A DNA stretch of 64,000 nucleotides. Source: an uncultured Sulfuricurvum sp. Lineage in GTDB: Bacteria > Campylobacterota > Campylobacteria > Campylobacterales > Sulfurimonadaceae. The position numbers and the translations under genes were made by a program. Where the stretch lies: positions 20,752 to 84,751 of the forward strand of contig NZ_CALDDG010000002.1 of assembly GCF_937936435.1 (NCBI RefSeq), written 5' to 3'. The notes under the pieces are model-generated. The model was not told the origin of the DNA. It saw only the letters and a list, made by a program, of their open reading frames with translations, and ran no database searches. This document shows positions 26,839-38,200 of this stretch, in pieces. Each line of letters begins with the position of its first letter. Positions within the stretch are counted from its first letter, which is position 1.

Positions 26839-28167
26839 ATGAATTCGATCGGCAAACAAGTTTTAAACGCACTTAAAAATGAGATTAGTGAGATTGACTA
26901 TCAACGCTACGTCAAACAACTAACCTACGATGAAAGCGAGTCCAAAAGCAATATTGCTATCTTTCGTGCTCCCAATCCTTTGATTGCCAATTGGACCCGG
27001 ACTAAATTTGCGGAAAAGATTGCCCATCTTTTCGAAATCAAAACAGGTATCAAACCTTCCGTATCGATTTTAGTGCAATCTACTGCTGCACAAACACTCC
27101 AAAATACAGCTACAAATGCAATCGTAGAGAGACCTAGCGGCGGATCGCTACTCAATCCTTCTTTCACCTTTCAAAATTTTATTGTCGGCGATTCGAATAA
27201 TTTTGCCTTTATCGCCGCTAAAAACGTAAGTGAGAAACCGGGAGTCGTTTATAATCCTCTCTTTATCTACGGAGGAGTCGGACTGGGAAAAACCCACTTG
27301 ATGCAGTCGGTCGGAAATGTAATGCTCTCACAGGGCAAAACGGTCATTTACACTTCGGTAGAACAATTTCTAAACGATTTTACCCGTCATCTCAGCAACC
27401 GTACAATGGATCGTTTTAAAGACAAATACCGTAAATGTGATTTGCTTCTTATCGACGATATTCAATTTCTAAGCAACAAAAACCAGATTCAAGAGGAATT
27501 TTTCCATACTTTCGATGCGCTGCGCAATGAAAACAAGCAGATTATTATTACCTCCGATAAACCCCCTAAAAAAATCGGTGGACTCGAAGAACGTCTAAAA
27601 AGTCGATTTGAATCGGGTTTGGTTGCCGATATTCAGCCTCCCGAACTCGAAACAAAAATCGAGATCATTAAAAAGAAATGTGAAATCAACCGCGTTAAAC
27701 TCGATCGCGAAGTTATTAACTATGTGGCAACGATCATCGAGAACAATACCAGAGAAATCGAAGGGATCCTTTCAAAGCTCAATGCTTATTCACAGCTCAT
27801 GGGAGTCGATATTACGATCGAATTTGCCCGAAACGTCCTCAAAGAGCAAATGGCTGAAAAACGGAGTAATATCACTACCGACCTTATTATGGATACCGTG
27901 GCCAAAGAACTTAATATCAAACCGAGTGAGATCCGTTCTAAAAGCCGTAACAGCAATATCGTTTACGCCCGTCGGATCGCCATTTACCTTTCCCGTTCTC
28001 TTACACCCAACTCGATGCCTCAACTTGCACAATATTTCGGAATGAAAGATCATACGGCCGTTAGCCATACTATGAAAAAGATTCAAGAGCTGATGAAAAA
28101 CGACGAAGATTTCCGAATCAAAGTCGAAGAACTCTCCAATAAAGTCTCTATGGCTACTCCGGAATAG
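26839..28167 (+). CDS. dnaA: Chromosomal replication initiator DnaA
   Basis: 442 residues, normal for the phylum. Domain I is at the N-terminus (IGKQVLNALKNEISEIDYQRY). The AAA+ domain carries Walker A GGVGLGKTHL and Walker B LLIDDIQFL. The C-terminal DNA-binding domain has the signature segment MKDHTAVSHTMKKIQEL. I use the ATG at 26839 after AGGGA; the frame runs upstream to 26800 but that stretch is filled with DnaA boxes. It is flanked by box clusters on both sides. Confidence 0.97.
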   Translation: MNSIGKQVLNALKNEISEIDYQRYVKQLTYDESESKSNIAIFRAPNPLIANWTRTKFAEKIAHLFEIKTGIKPSVSILVQSTAAQTLQNTATNAIVERPSGGSLLNPSFTFQNFIVGDSNNFAFIAAKNVSEKPGVVYNPLFIYGGVGLGKTHLMQSVGNVMLSQGKTVIYTSVEQFLNDFTRHLSNRTMDRFKDKYRKCDLLLIDDIQFLSNKNQIQEEFFHTFDALRNENKQIIITSDKPPKKIGGLEERLKSRFESGLVADIQPPELETKIEIIKKKCEINRVKLDREVINYVATIIENNTREIEGILSKLNAYSQLMGVDITIEFARNVLKEQMAEKRSNITTDLIMDTVAKELNIKPSEIRSKSRNSNIVYARRIAIYLSRSLTPNSMPQLAQYFGMKDHTAVSHTMKKIQELMKNDEDFRIKVEELSNKVSMATPE

Positions 28168-28357
28168 TATTTTGTGTTTGTAAAGCCGATTTAAAAAAGA
28201 TATAATTCAACACGTGAACAACTGTGAATGAAACAAACTAGATTCATCACATCAAAATAGCAGAAGAGAGGGGAACAAATCAGATGTTTTCACACATTCA
28301 CACCCCCTTATTACTATCTACTACAATTGATGATATAAATAATAAAAGGAGTCTTTT
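28168..28357. other. dnaA-dnaN intergenic region, probable oriC with unwinding element
   Basis: 190 bases without a gene. DnaA-box-like motifs TGTGAATGA (28223-28231, reverse orientation) and ACATTCACA (28294-28302) are followed by an A/T-rich stretch at about 28308-28350 that fits a DNA unwinding element just before dnaN. Origins between dnaA and dnaN are known in Campylobacterota. Confidence 0.6.
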
Positions 28358-29425
28358 ATGAAAATTACCGTTGACAAGTCGGTCCTGGAAAATATCCTTC
28401 TGCATCTTCAACCCTTTTTAGAAAAAAAAGACACATCTCAAATCACATCTCATATCCTCCTCTCCACAGACGGAAGAACCCTTTTTGCAAAAGCAACGGA
28501 TTATGAAATCGGACTTGTCATTCAAACAAACTCGGTAAGCGTAGAAGAACCCGGTTCTATTACCGCAAACGGTAAAAAGCTTCTCGATATCGTCCGTATC
28601 TTAAAAGACGAAGAAATTGAACTAAATCTTGACAAAGACACTCTTCATATCCGTCAAAAACGTTCCAATTTTAAATTACCGACATATAAAAGCTCCGAAT
28701 TTCCGGCATTCCCTTCAACTGAGGGAAAACCGAACATCGCGATCAATTCTCATCTTCTTATCGAATCACTCAAAAAAATTACCCCTGCAGCCGATACCAA
28801 CAATCCGAAATTTGAACTCAACGGTGCTCTCATCGATATTAAAAGCAATCAAATCAACTTTGTAGCTACCGATACCCGTCGTTTGGCTCTTGTTCACATT
28901 GACAGTCAAAATGATGCCGAACTCTCTATTATCGTCCCTAAAAAAGCGATTATCGAGATTCAAAAACTCTTTTCCGATAACATCGAGATTTATTATGACA
29001 ATACCCATTTGATCATCAAATCGGAAGACTCTTTGTTCTATACCAAACTGATCAACGGAAAATTCCCGGATTACACCCGTATCATTCCCAAAGAGGCTCA
29101 ACGTTCTATCACTTTGCCGAAAAGTGCGATTTTAACCGCTATCAAGCAAATCACGACAATCTCAAATGATCTCAAACTTACTTTTCAAAGCGATACCATT
29201 TTATTCGAAAGTTTGAGTGATGACAATATCGAAGCAAAAACGGCCGTTGAAATTGAAAACGGATTCGATGTCCCTTTTATCCTTGCCATCAACAGCCGTT
29301 ACATCATTGACTTTATCTCACAAATCAACGGAACCGAATTTATTCTCGAAGCCAATGAATCCAATCAACCTTTCGTTCTTAAAGATAATAATTTTAAAAC
29401 GATTATCATGCCGATCGTAATCTGA
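28358..29425 (+). CDS. dnaN: DNA polymerase III beta subunit (sliding clamp)
   Basis: Ring-shaped processivity clamp that tethers the replicative polymerase to DNA. 355 residues, consistent with three clamp domains: start MKITVDKSVLENILLHLQPF, a TDTRRLALVH-type segment mid-protein and the terminal KTIIMPIVI. AAGGAG precedes the ATG. It is the first gene on the right replication arm and is followed by a hairpin terminator. Confidence 0.96.
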   Translation: MKITVDKSVLENILLHLQPFLEKKDTSQITSHILLSTDGRTLFAKATDYEIGLVIQTNSVSVEEPGSITANGKKLLDIVRILKDEEIELNLDKDTLHIRQKRSNFKLPTYKSSEFPAFPSTEGKPNIAINSHLLIESLKKITPAADTNNPKFELNGALIDIKSNQINFVATDTRRLALVHIDSQNDAELSIIVPKKAIIEIQKLFSDNIEIYYDNTHLIIKSEDSLFYTKLINGKFPDYTRIIPKEAQRSITLPKSAILTAIKQITTISNDLKLTFQSDTILFESLSDDNIEAKTAVEIENGFDVPFILAINSRYIIDFISQINGTEFILEANESNQPFVLKDNNFKTIIMPIVI

Positions 29426-29437
29426 CATCTCCTCTCA

Positions 29438-29460
29438 AAAATCCCTGATGAAGGGATTTT
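29438..29460 (+). terminator. Hairpin terminator after dnaN
   Basis: Inverted repeat AAAATCCC / GGGATTTT with a 7-base loop, 13 bases after the dnaN stop, ending in four T. It separates dnaN from gyrB. Confidence 0.65.
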
Positions 29461-29511
29461 CTCTACAAAACCTTCTTTTTAGTTTATATCAGGTAAAATA
29501 AAGCCATTTAA

Positions 29512-31845
<2,334 letters not shown>

Positions 31846-31854
31846 CCTTCATTT

Positions 31855-33240
31855 ATGACCTACACCGAACAAAAAGAGAGGGAACACCGTTTTGCATTAG
31901 CCTTGCGGATGGGATTGCCTATCTTTTTTTTGAGTTCGGTTACCCTTTTTGCTTTTTTAACCCAGTCCTACACTACATTGGTTTCACTGATCGTTTTGTC
32001 TATCTCGTTGTTGGGGATAATGGTTTATTTTATTTTTTACCTCATTTATCAAAGTACCCGCGAAAACATCACCGATACGATCACACATACGTTTACAAGC
32101 GAATATTTTTTAAAACTTTTTTCCAAAGCATTAACGAAAAATACTCAAACGCTTGTTATGATCAGTATCGAAAATCTAACGGCGATCAATGAACGTTACG
32201 GGGTTAAAAACGGCGATATCATGTTACGGAAGATAGAGATTAAACTGGATGATTTTTTTCGGGACAAAGGATACGATAAACTTCCTGTCTGTCGTTACAA
32301 GGGGGGAGATTTTCTCCTTTTTTTTCCCGGAAAAAAAGAACAGTACACTGTTTTGCTGGAATTGCTAATGAGTAAATACCAAAACTATACCCAAGACGAT
32401 ATTGAAATTCGTCTCGAATCGGCCTTACTCGATTCTTCCGTCTCTGACAATGCCGATTCGTTAATCAGCCGTTTGTATGAACTCTATCACGATCGCGTTA
32501 ATAACGAAAAAGAAGAATTTTATTCGATTAACGAACTCGAAAACGAAATCGTCGAAGCTTTGGAAAACAAACGTTTTTCAGTAGGATTTTGGCCTACGCG
32601 ATGCGATGAATACTCATTATACGATACTACGGTTAAGTTGGTAGATTCCGAAGGAAGGTTTATTCATCAAAGTCGGTACGTCCCTGTCCTTAATCGTCTT
32701 AATCAAATGCGTCAGCTCGAAACGTACATTATCGAATACATCGGAAAATTATGTGACGAACGAAATCGAAATTTTGTGGTAACGGTATCTTCGGTCACTT
32801 TGCGTAACCCTTATTTTTTTGAACATGCACTGACATTGTTTGAACGGTATCCGATGGCACGTTATAAAATAACACTCATGTTTGAAGAAAAAGAGTATTG
32901 TCACCAAATCGAACGGTTTGCACAGCAAATCGCCCATTATCGCAAGGCAGGATATAAAATCGCTCTGGATCGTTTAGGCGGCTATCATACAACGTTGCTT
33001 TACCTCAAAGAGCTGGAAATCGATCTTGTCCGTTTCGATACGCTTTATACCCGTCATATAAAAGAAGCGGGGTACCAGAACATTATCCAGGGGCTTAACC
33101 TGAGTGCCCATTTGTGCGGGGCAAAAACGTGGCTGTCGATGATCGAAGACGCCAATGTAGACATTCTTGCCCAATCGCTTAAAATCAATTGCCGTCAGGG
33201 AAATTATCTCGGTACGATTTTAACGGCCGATCAGCTCTGA
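31855..33240 (+). CDS. Membrane protein with degenerate GGDEF and EAL domains
   Basis: 461 residues. Two N-terminal membrane segments (PIFFLSSVTLFAFL and LIVLSISLLGIMVYFIFYLIY) precede a GGDEF-like domain whose signature is RYKGGDFLLFF, lacking the GGDEF Glu, and an EAL-like domain where the E-A-L metal-binding motif is not recognisable (LENKRFSVGFWPTRCDE). Both catalytic sites look dead, so a receptor or scaffold role in cyclic-di-GMP signalling is more likely than enzyme activity. It is 9 bases downstream of gyrB, and queF follows. Confidence 0.72.
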   Translation: MTYTEQKEREHRFALALRMGLPIFFLSSVTLFAFLTQSYTTLVSLIVLSISLLGIMVYFIFYLIYQSTRENITDTITHTFTSEYFLKLFSKALTKNTQTLVMISIENLTAINERYGVKNGDIMLRKIEIKLDDFFRDKGYDKLPVCRYKGGDFLLFFPGKKEQYTVLLELLMSKYQNYTQDDIEIRLESALLDSSVSDNADSLISRLYELYHDRVNNEKEEFYSINELENEIVEALENKRFSVGFWPTRCDEYSLYDTTVKLVDSEGRFIHQSRYVPVLNRLNQMRQLETYIIEYIGKLCDERNRNFVVTVSSVTLRNPYFFEHALTLFERYPMARYKITLMFEEKEYCHQIERFAQQIAHYRKAGYKIALDRLGGYHTTLLYLKELEIDLVRFDTLYTRHIKEAGYQNIIQGLNLSAHLCGAKTWLSMIEDANVDILAQSLKINCRQGNYLGTILTADQL

Positions 33241-33288
33241 TCTTTGAATAAACGGGTTCATACTCAAATTTTTAAAAAAGGAAAAATG

Positions 33289-33678
33289 ATGAAATACGGA
33301 GAACAAATTGTCGAAAATTTCGATATCGAAAAAGATTTTGAAATATGGCCGAATGCACATGAACGCGACTATGTGATAAAAGTAACGTTACCCGAATTTA
33401 CCTGCCTCTGTCCACGCAGCGGTTATCCCGATTTTGCAACGATTTATGTTGAATATACGCCGGATAAATGGGTTGCTGAGCTCAAAGCCATTAAACTGTA
33501 CATTAATTCGTTCAGAAACCGCCATATTTCGCACGAAAACAGTGCAAACGAGATATATTCGGTATTTGAACAAAAAATCGCTCCTAAGCGCTTAAAAGTG
33601 ATTGCTGACTATTATCCGAGAGGAAATGTTCATACGGTAATAGAGATCGATAGTGAAAAAATAGAAAAAGTAAAGTAA
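33289..33678 (+). CDS. queF: NADPH-dependent 7-cyano-7-deazaguanine reductase
   Basis: Reduces preQ0 to preQ1 in queuosine synthesis. 129 residues, the short YkvM-type QueF. The catalytic Cys is in CLCPRSGYPDFA, and the QueF motif ELKAIKLY with the Glu of the NADPH/substrate site follows. Two ATGs stand in tandem at 33286 and 33289; AAGGA spacing (6 bases) favours the second. FolE at the other end of the window supplies an upstream pathway step. Confidence 0.92.
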   Translation: MKYGEQIVENFDIEKDFEIWPNAHERDYVIKVTLPEFTCLCPRSGYPDFATIYVEYTPDKWVAELKAIKLYINSFRNRHISHENSANEIYSVFEQKIAPKRLKVIADYYPRGNVHTVIEIDSEKIEKVK

Positions 33679-34045
33679 AAGGTTTCTCAACAGTTTCACC
33701 GTCGTTATCGTAGATCGCTGCGATGATATTGGCTCCATCATAGAGATAGAGGTGGTAGTATTCACTGATCGTTTCATGGTTCGACAAGCTCACCACGAAC
33801 GATTTGAAATGCTTTGTAAGCTGTCGTCCTAAAGGATCGTAGGTGGGGTATACGATTCTATCCTTCTGCGTATTGCGGTTATATTACTGCTCAAATCACG
33901 CATCAGGTTATAGTGCATCCCCTCATAGCCGATAAAGCGTTTGATGCCATCCATGTTGTAGGCGTATAAAACACTTTTGGAGCCTTGACGCTCGAGTTGT
34001 ACTTGGGCATTGGTGTTGTAGACAAAGGATGAGCTACGAAAAAAT
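33675..34045 (-). pseudogene. Orphan Rhs-core fragment, internally deleted and frameshifted
   Basis: On the minus strand, two stretches closely resemble the intact Rhs gene. One matches its region about 37178-37355 (AQVQLERQGSKSV, MDGIKRFIGYEGMHYNLMRDL) and the other its region about 36573-36710 (VSLSNHETISEY). They are fused at about 33840, skipping roughly 460 bases. The junction falls in a YD repeat where both parents read GTCGTAGGTG or ATCGTAAGTG, which points to recombination between repeats. The frame breaks at the junction (SYTPPTIL, stop). It has no start, tip or end of its own. Confidence 0.85.
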
Positions 34046-34049
34046 AGCA

Positions 34050-35282
34050 CTACTCAACTTTCCCTTTGGTCAGAAAAATACCTCCTGCGGAATCTTTACT
34101 CGCTACAAACCACAGTTGTCCATCAATATAAGCAGGTACTTTCATAAGATTATATTTATCCAATATTTCATACTTCCAAGTTTTACCGCGATCAAGCGTG
34201 TATACGTGGACAGGTACTCCAAAGACTTCATCGCCATAGTTAAAAAAACCGCCGATGTAGTTATCTTTTACATCCCAATAAATCTGGTAAGGTAGCTGTT
34301 TTGGAAGAAGTACGTATTCTTTGGTTTCAGGAAAATAATAGGATGTTTGAGTATCGCTTCCTTCATTAAGGGTATACTCTTCAATCTCTAAGCCCAATTG
34401 ATGATTACTGATAGCGAATCCAACTATTTTTTTATGCTCAGGTATTTCAAAAACCTTTTTTTCTATTTGCATGGTTTTTAGATCAAGGAATAGAAATTCT
34501 TTATTTTCTGTCATCCCGACTATAGTATGATCGTTAAGCTGTTGTAGTGATTGTGTTTTATCGTAAAATTCTTTTAATGTACCCGATAATGGATGCCATG
34601 TTTTGCCGCCATCTTGACTCATCGTCACTGTTTTTAAAATTTCTTCTTCATATGGTGAAGGAGTGTGTTCAATAAACATCATTCCATTACTCCATGCAAA
34701 CGATGGCTTCCAAGCATTTGAAACCCATGTTTTACCTAAATCAGTAGAACGGTAGTAACGTATTTTCTTGGTATCTTGTTCATCGACTTGTATATAGAGG
34801 GTGTTATTAGTAAAAATGGGGGGATTTCGACTATACTCAACAGTGCCATGCCCTAAGCATATCTTGTCAAATGTTTTTCCGTCATCGATTGATCGGAAGA
34901 TATAGGCTTTTTCATTTCTTCCTACATAATTTTCATCAGATAGTGGAACGCCGAATTTGACTTCCCATTTATCTGTGACTTCTCTTTCATCGCTACCATA
35001 AACCAATAGAACATTTTTAATACCGTAGATACCATTTATTCTGTATTTTTCAAGAGATGGATACGATTTATGATTGATTTTCGATACAAATGGTGTTTCA
35101 CCAATTATAGCCGTAGTAAAATCAATATCCGTCCACTGTGTTTTCACTTCTGTAAATTTTTTCATTGTGATCCCTATTTTTTGATTCGTAAAATATGAAG
35201 AGTTAAGAACAAAAACTGCTCCGATAGTAAGCCCAATTAGGCTAAATAGTATCCACATCAGATTCCTTTTTTGTCTTTTCAT
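34050..35282 (-). CDS. Membrane-anchored Asp-box (BNR) repeat protein, candidate immunity protein
   Basis: 410 residues. A single N-terminal membrane segment (LMWILFSLIGLTIGAVFVL) suggests an inner-membrane-anchored periplasmic beta-propeller. Four Asp-box motifs are visible: SIDDGKTF, STDLGKTW, SQDGGKTW and TLDRGKTW. No sialidase catalytic residues are evident. Its start overlaps the stop of the Rhs gene as ATGA, and it is AT-rich like the Rhs tip. This is the position of a cognate immunity gene. The immunity role is inferred from position; the fold is supported by sequence. Confidence 0.65.
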   Translation of the reverse strand: MKRQKRNLMWILFSLIGLTIGAVFVLNSSYFTNQKIGITMKKFTEVKTQWTDIDFTTAIIGETPFVSKINHKSYPSLEKYRINGIYGIKNVLLVYGSDEREVTDKWEVKFGVPLSDENYVGRNEKAYIFRSIDDGKTFDKICLGHGTVEYSRNPPIFTNNTLYIQVDEQDTKKIRYYRSTDLGKTWVSNAWKPSFAWSNGMMFIEHTPSPYEEEILKTVTMSQDGGKTWHPLSGTLKEFYDKTQSLQQLNDHTIVGMTENKEFLFLDLKTMQIEKKVFEIPEHKKIVGFAISNHQLGLEIEEYTLNEGSDTQTSYYFPETKEYVLLPKQLPYQIYWDVKDNYIGGFFNYGDEVFGVPVHVYTLDRGKTWKYEILDKYNLMKVPAYIDGQLWFVASKDSAGGIFLTKGKVE

Positions 35283-38200
35283 TCAAATAAACTTTTTATT
35301 GAGTTGATTATATCTTTTGTTTTTTCGATCAACTGATCAGTTCTATAACCAGCTTCGGCTTTACTACAGTTATTCATAGTTTCCCATACACCCATTTTTT
35401 CACGCATGATATTGGCTTGTTCCCATGTAGCCCCGTCTAGCCATTCTTTCCAGTCGGGAGTGGCTGCAATTTTCATTAAATCGCTACAAGGAAGCATTTT
35501 CATCGCATCAGGTCTGTAGGCATCTGGATGGGTTGCGAAAGCAAAATACCGATGATCGGCATTTCTGCACTCTATCCCTTGGAAAAAATTTCCATTTTTA
35601 TATTGTTTTACTCTTGTGTTGAATTTCTCATTATTAAGAGATCTATAATCCAAATTAACCAATCCTTGATCCATAAATTGTTGTAATAGTATTAATGTTT
35701 TATCTAACCACTCCTGCCCTTCTGGAGAAAGATTTTGATAGGTTTCAGCTTTAAATTTAGAACAATATTTGAAACCGTAATTGAGATAATATTCAGGTGG
35801 TGTTCGATTAGCACATGGCTTATGTCGTTCGATAAAATTATCATAACGTTTTTGGTAATAATCACAGCTTCCTTTTGCCATTGCCGGAACCGGTTTTTTA
35901 CAACATTCTTCTTTTGGTTTCGGCAGTGTTCCTTTGATTTTTGTTCCATCGCCCTTATTCACTTGGGCAGTTCCTCCACCATTAGAGAGCTTCGGTTTCG
36001 GAGGAATCGGATTCGTTCCTGTTGTAGTTTTGGAGAGTACCTGTTGAGAATGATTGACTGCTCCCCCCGTTGCCACTGCACTAAACCCACTATCATCTAT
36101 AAAGTTCACCGGATCATTCCCCACATACCGATAGAAGTTCGTATCCCCACCGAGGAATCCTATCGGGTCGGGAGTGATAAATCGTCCGATGGTCGGGTCA
36201 TAGTAACGTGCACGGTAGTAGTACAAATCATCGGTGTCGAACTCTCTACCTGTATAACGATAGGGGTTTAGAGTTTGAAGCCCTTCGGTGTGTTCGCTTT
36301 TAGTAATATTACCGTAAGTATCGTATTCGTAATACTCGATGATTTGAGCGTTTTGATCACTGAGAGCTACTATAGAGTTTTGGTGATCTCTGTGGTAGTA
36401 GTAGGTTTGGATACGGGAGTGGTTAAAGAGGTATTGTTCACTCTCATCCAGTGTCTCATAGTGGCGTTGCTCATCGGGTGTTAATGCTTTCGTGGGATGA
36501 ACGCTGATACTGAGAGGGGAATCGACAGCTTCATCGTGCAACAGTGTTGCCAATAGTGTATCGGTATCGGCATCGTAGATAGCGACGATGTCCGCTCCGT
36601 CATAGAGATAGCGGTGGTGGTATTCGCTGATCGTTTCATGGTTCGACAAGCTCACCTTAAGCGATTTAAAATGCTTTGTGAGTCGGCGTCCTAACGGGTC
36701 GTAGGTGAAGCGTATCTCAGTTCGCACTGAGCCAGTCGTTGGGTGAACGGGAGAGGCGGTATGAGCGGAGTACGTCACCAAATACCCCTCACTGTCATAT
36801 GTATAGGTCGTTTGAGCGGTCGGTGAGCTCTTTTGGGTGAGCCGTCCCATAATATCGTAGCGGTAGTGGGTATCTCCCTGACGCATCAGACGCTGTGTGA
36901 TCGGATCGATGTGGGTATTCTCTCCCAGCAGATTGCCTGCGTCGTCATAAGTATAGTTCTCGCTTCCCACTTGGAGAACCCGATAGGCAGAGTCGTAGGT
37001 GATGGGGAGGTTGTTTTTTTGGACGATACGCGATGTCTTGTCGTATTGATAGGAGAGGAAGAGTTGCTCTCCCAAAGAGCGGTTAGTGAGCCTTCCGAGA
37101 GGATCGAATGCGCTTTTACTTTCGATACGGTTGGGGTAAGTCAGAGAGGTTTGACGGGAGGCTTGATCGTAAGTGAGGGTGTACGATTCTACCCCTCTGC
37201 GTATGGCGGTTATATTACCGCTCAAATCACGCATCAGGTTATAGTGCATCCCCTCATACCCGATAAAGCGTTTGATGCCGTCCATGTTGTAGGTGTATGA
37301 GACACTTTTGGAGCCTTGACGCTCGAGTTGTACTTGGGCATTGGTGGTGTAGACGTACTCGACAGTGTTGATGCCATCATTCGCACGGGTGAGATTCCCC
37401 ATGTCGTCGTAGGTGAATAGGATGGTTTTATCACGGCTGCTTTTGGAGAGTACACGTCCTCGTTTATCATGGGTAAAGTCGATACGTTCTCCATCCGCTG
37501 TTTCGATAGAGGATAGATGCCCTTTGGTATAGCTATAGATGCTCTCTGTTTTATCGGGAGCAATCACACGGGATAAAAATCCCTCTGCGTCATAGAGATA
37601 TTGCGTAACGTTTCCGCTAGAATCGCTCAGAGTGCTAAAGCGTCCTGCCGGATCGTAGGTAAAGTGGATCGTCGGTGCGGTAGATACGCTGTGAGGCACA
37701 CGCTGGGTTTGGGTGATGGAGATGAGATTGGAGAGTCTATCGTAGCTAAAGTGCTCAATCTGCTCATTGGGATCGATAACGGCGGTGTTGTTCCCCAGTT
37801 CATCATACACATACTGGGTTACCCCTCCCATCGCGTCACTGATACGGAGCGGCCATCCCATATTGTTATAAGCGAGTGAGGTTGCAATACCTGCGCTGTC
37901 GGTATAGGAGATGATATTACCCCGATCATCGTAGCTCCATGACTCACTTAGTCCATCGGGAGTAGTGCGTGATGTTCGGTTAAATCGCTCGTCATAGGTA
38001 AATAGGGTTTGTTTCTCCTCTACCGATAGACTCAGGGGATAGGGGTTGTTCCCCTCATAGCCATAGAGGATAATGCTCTTATCGGGGCGAACTTCGCGGA
38101 TGAGGCGATGGCGTTTATCGAATACCCGTATATGGGTGTTGCCTCCCTCATCGATCACGACTGAGGTGTCATCGTGATACTCTTCGCGTGTCGTTGTCCC

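Noticed and set aside
28211..28226. CACGTGAACA near dnaN as another parS site
   Set aside because: Only the central CACGTGAA and few outer bases match; symmetry is lost.
35735..36271. 178-codon plus-strand frame opposite the Rhs tip
   Set aside because: Cys/Phe-rich shadow translation with no start signal; the minus-strand frame is the real gene.
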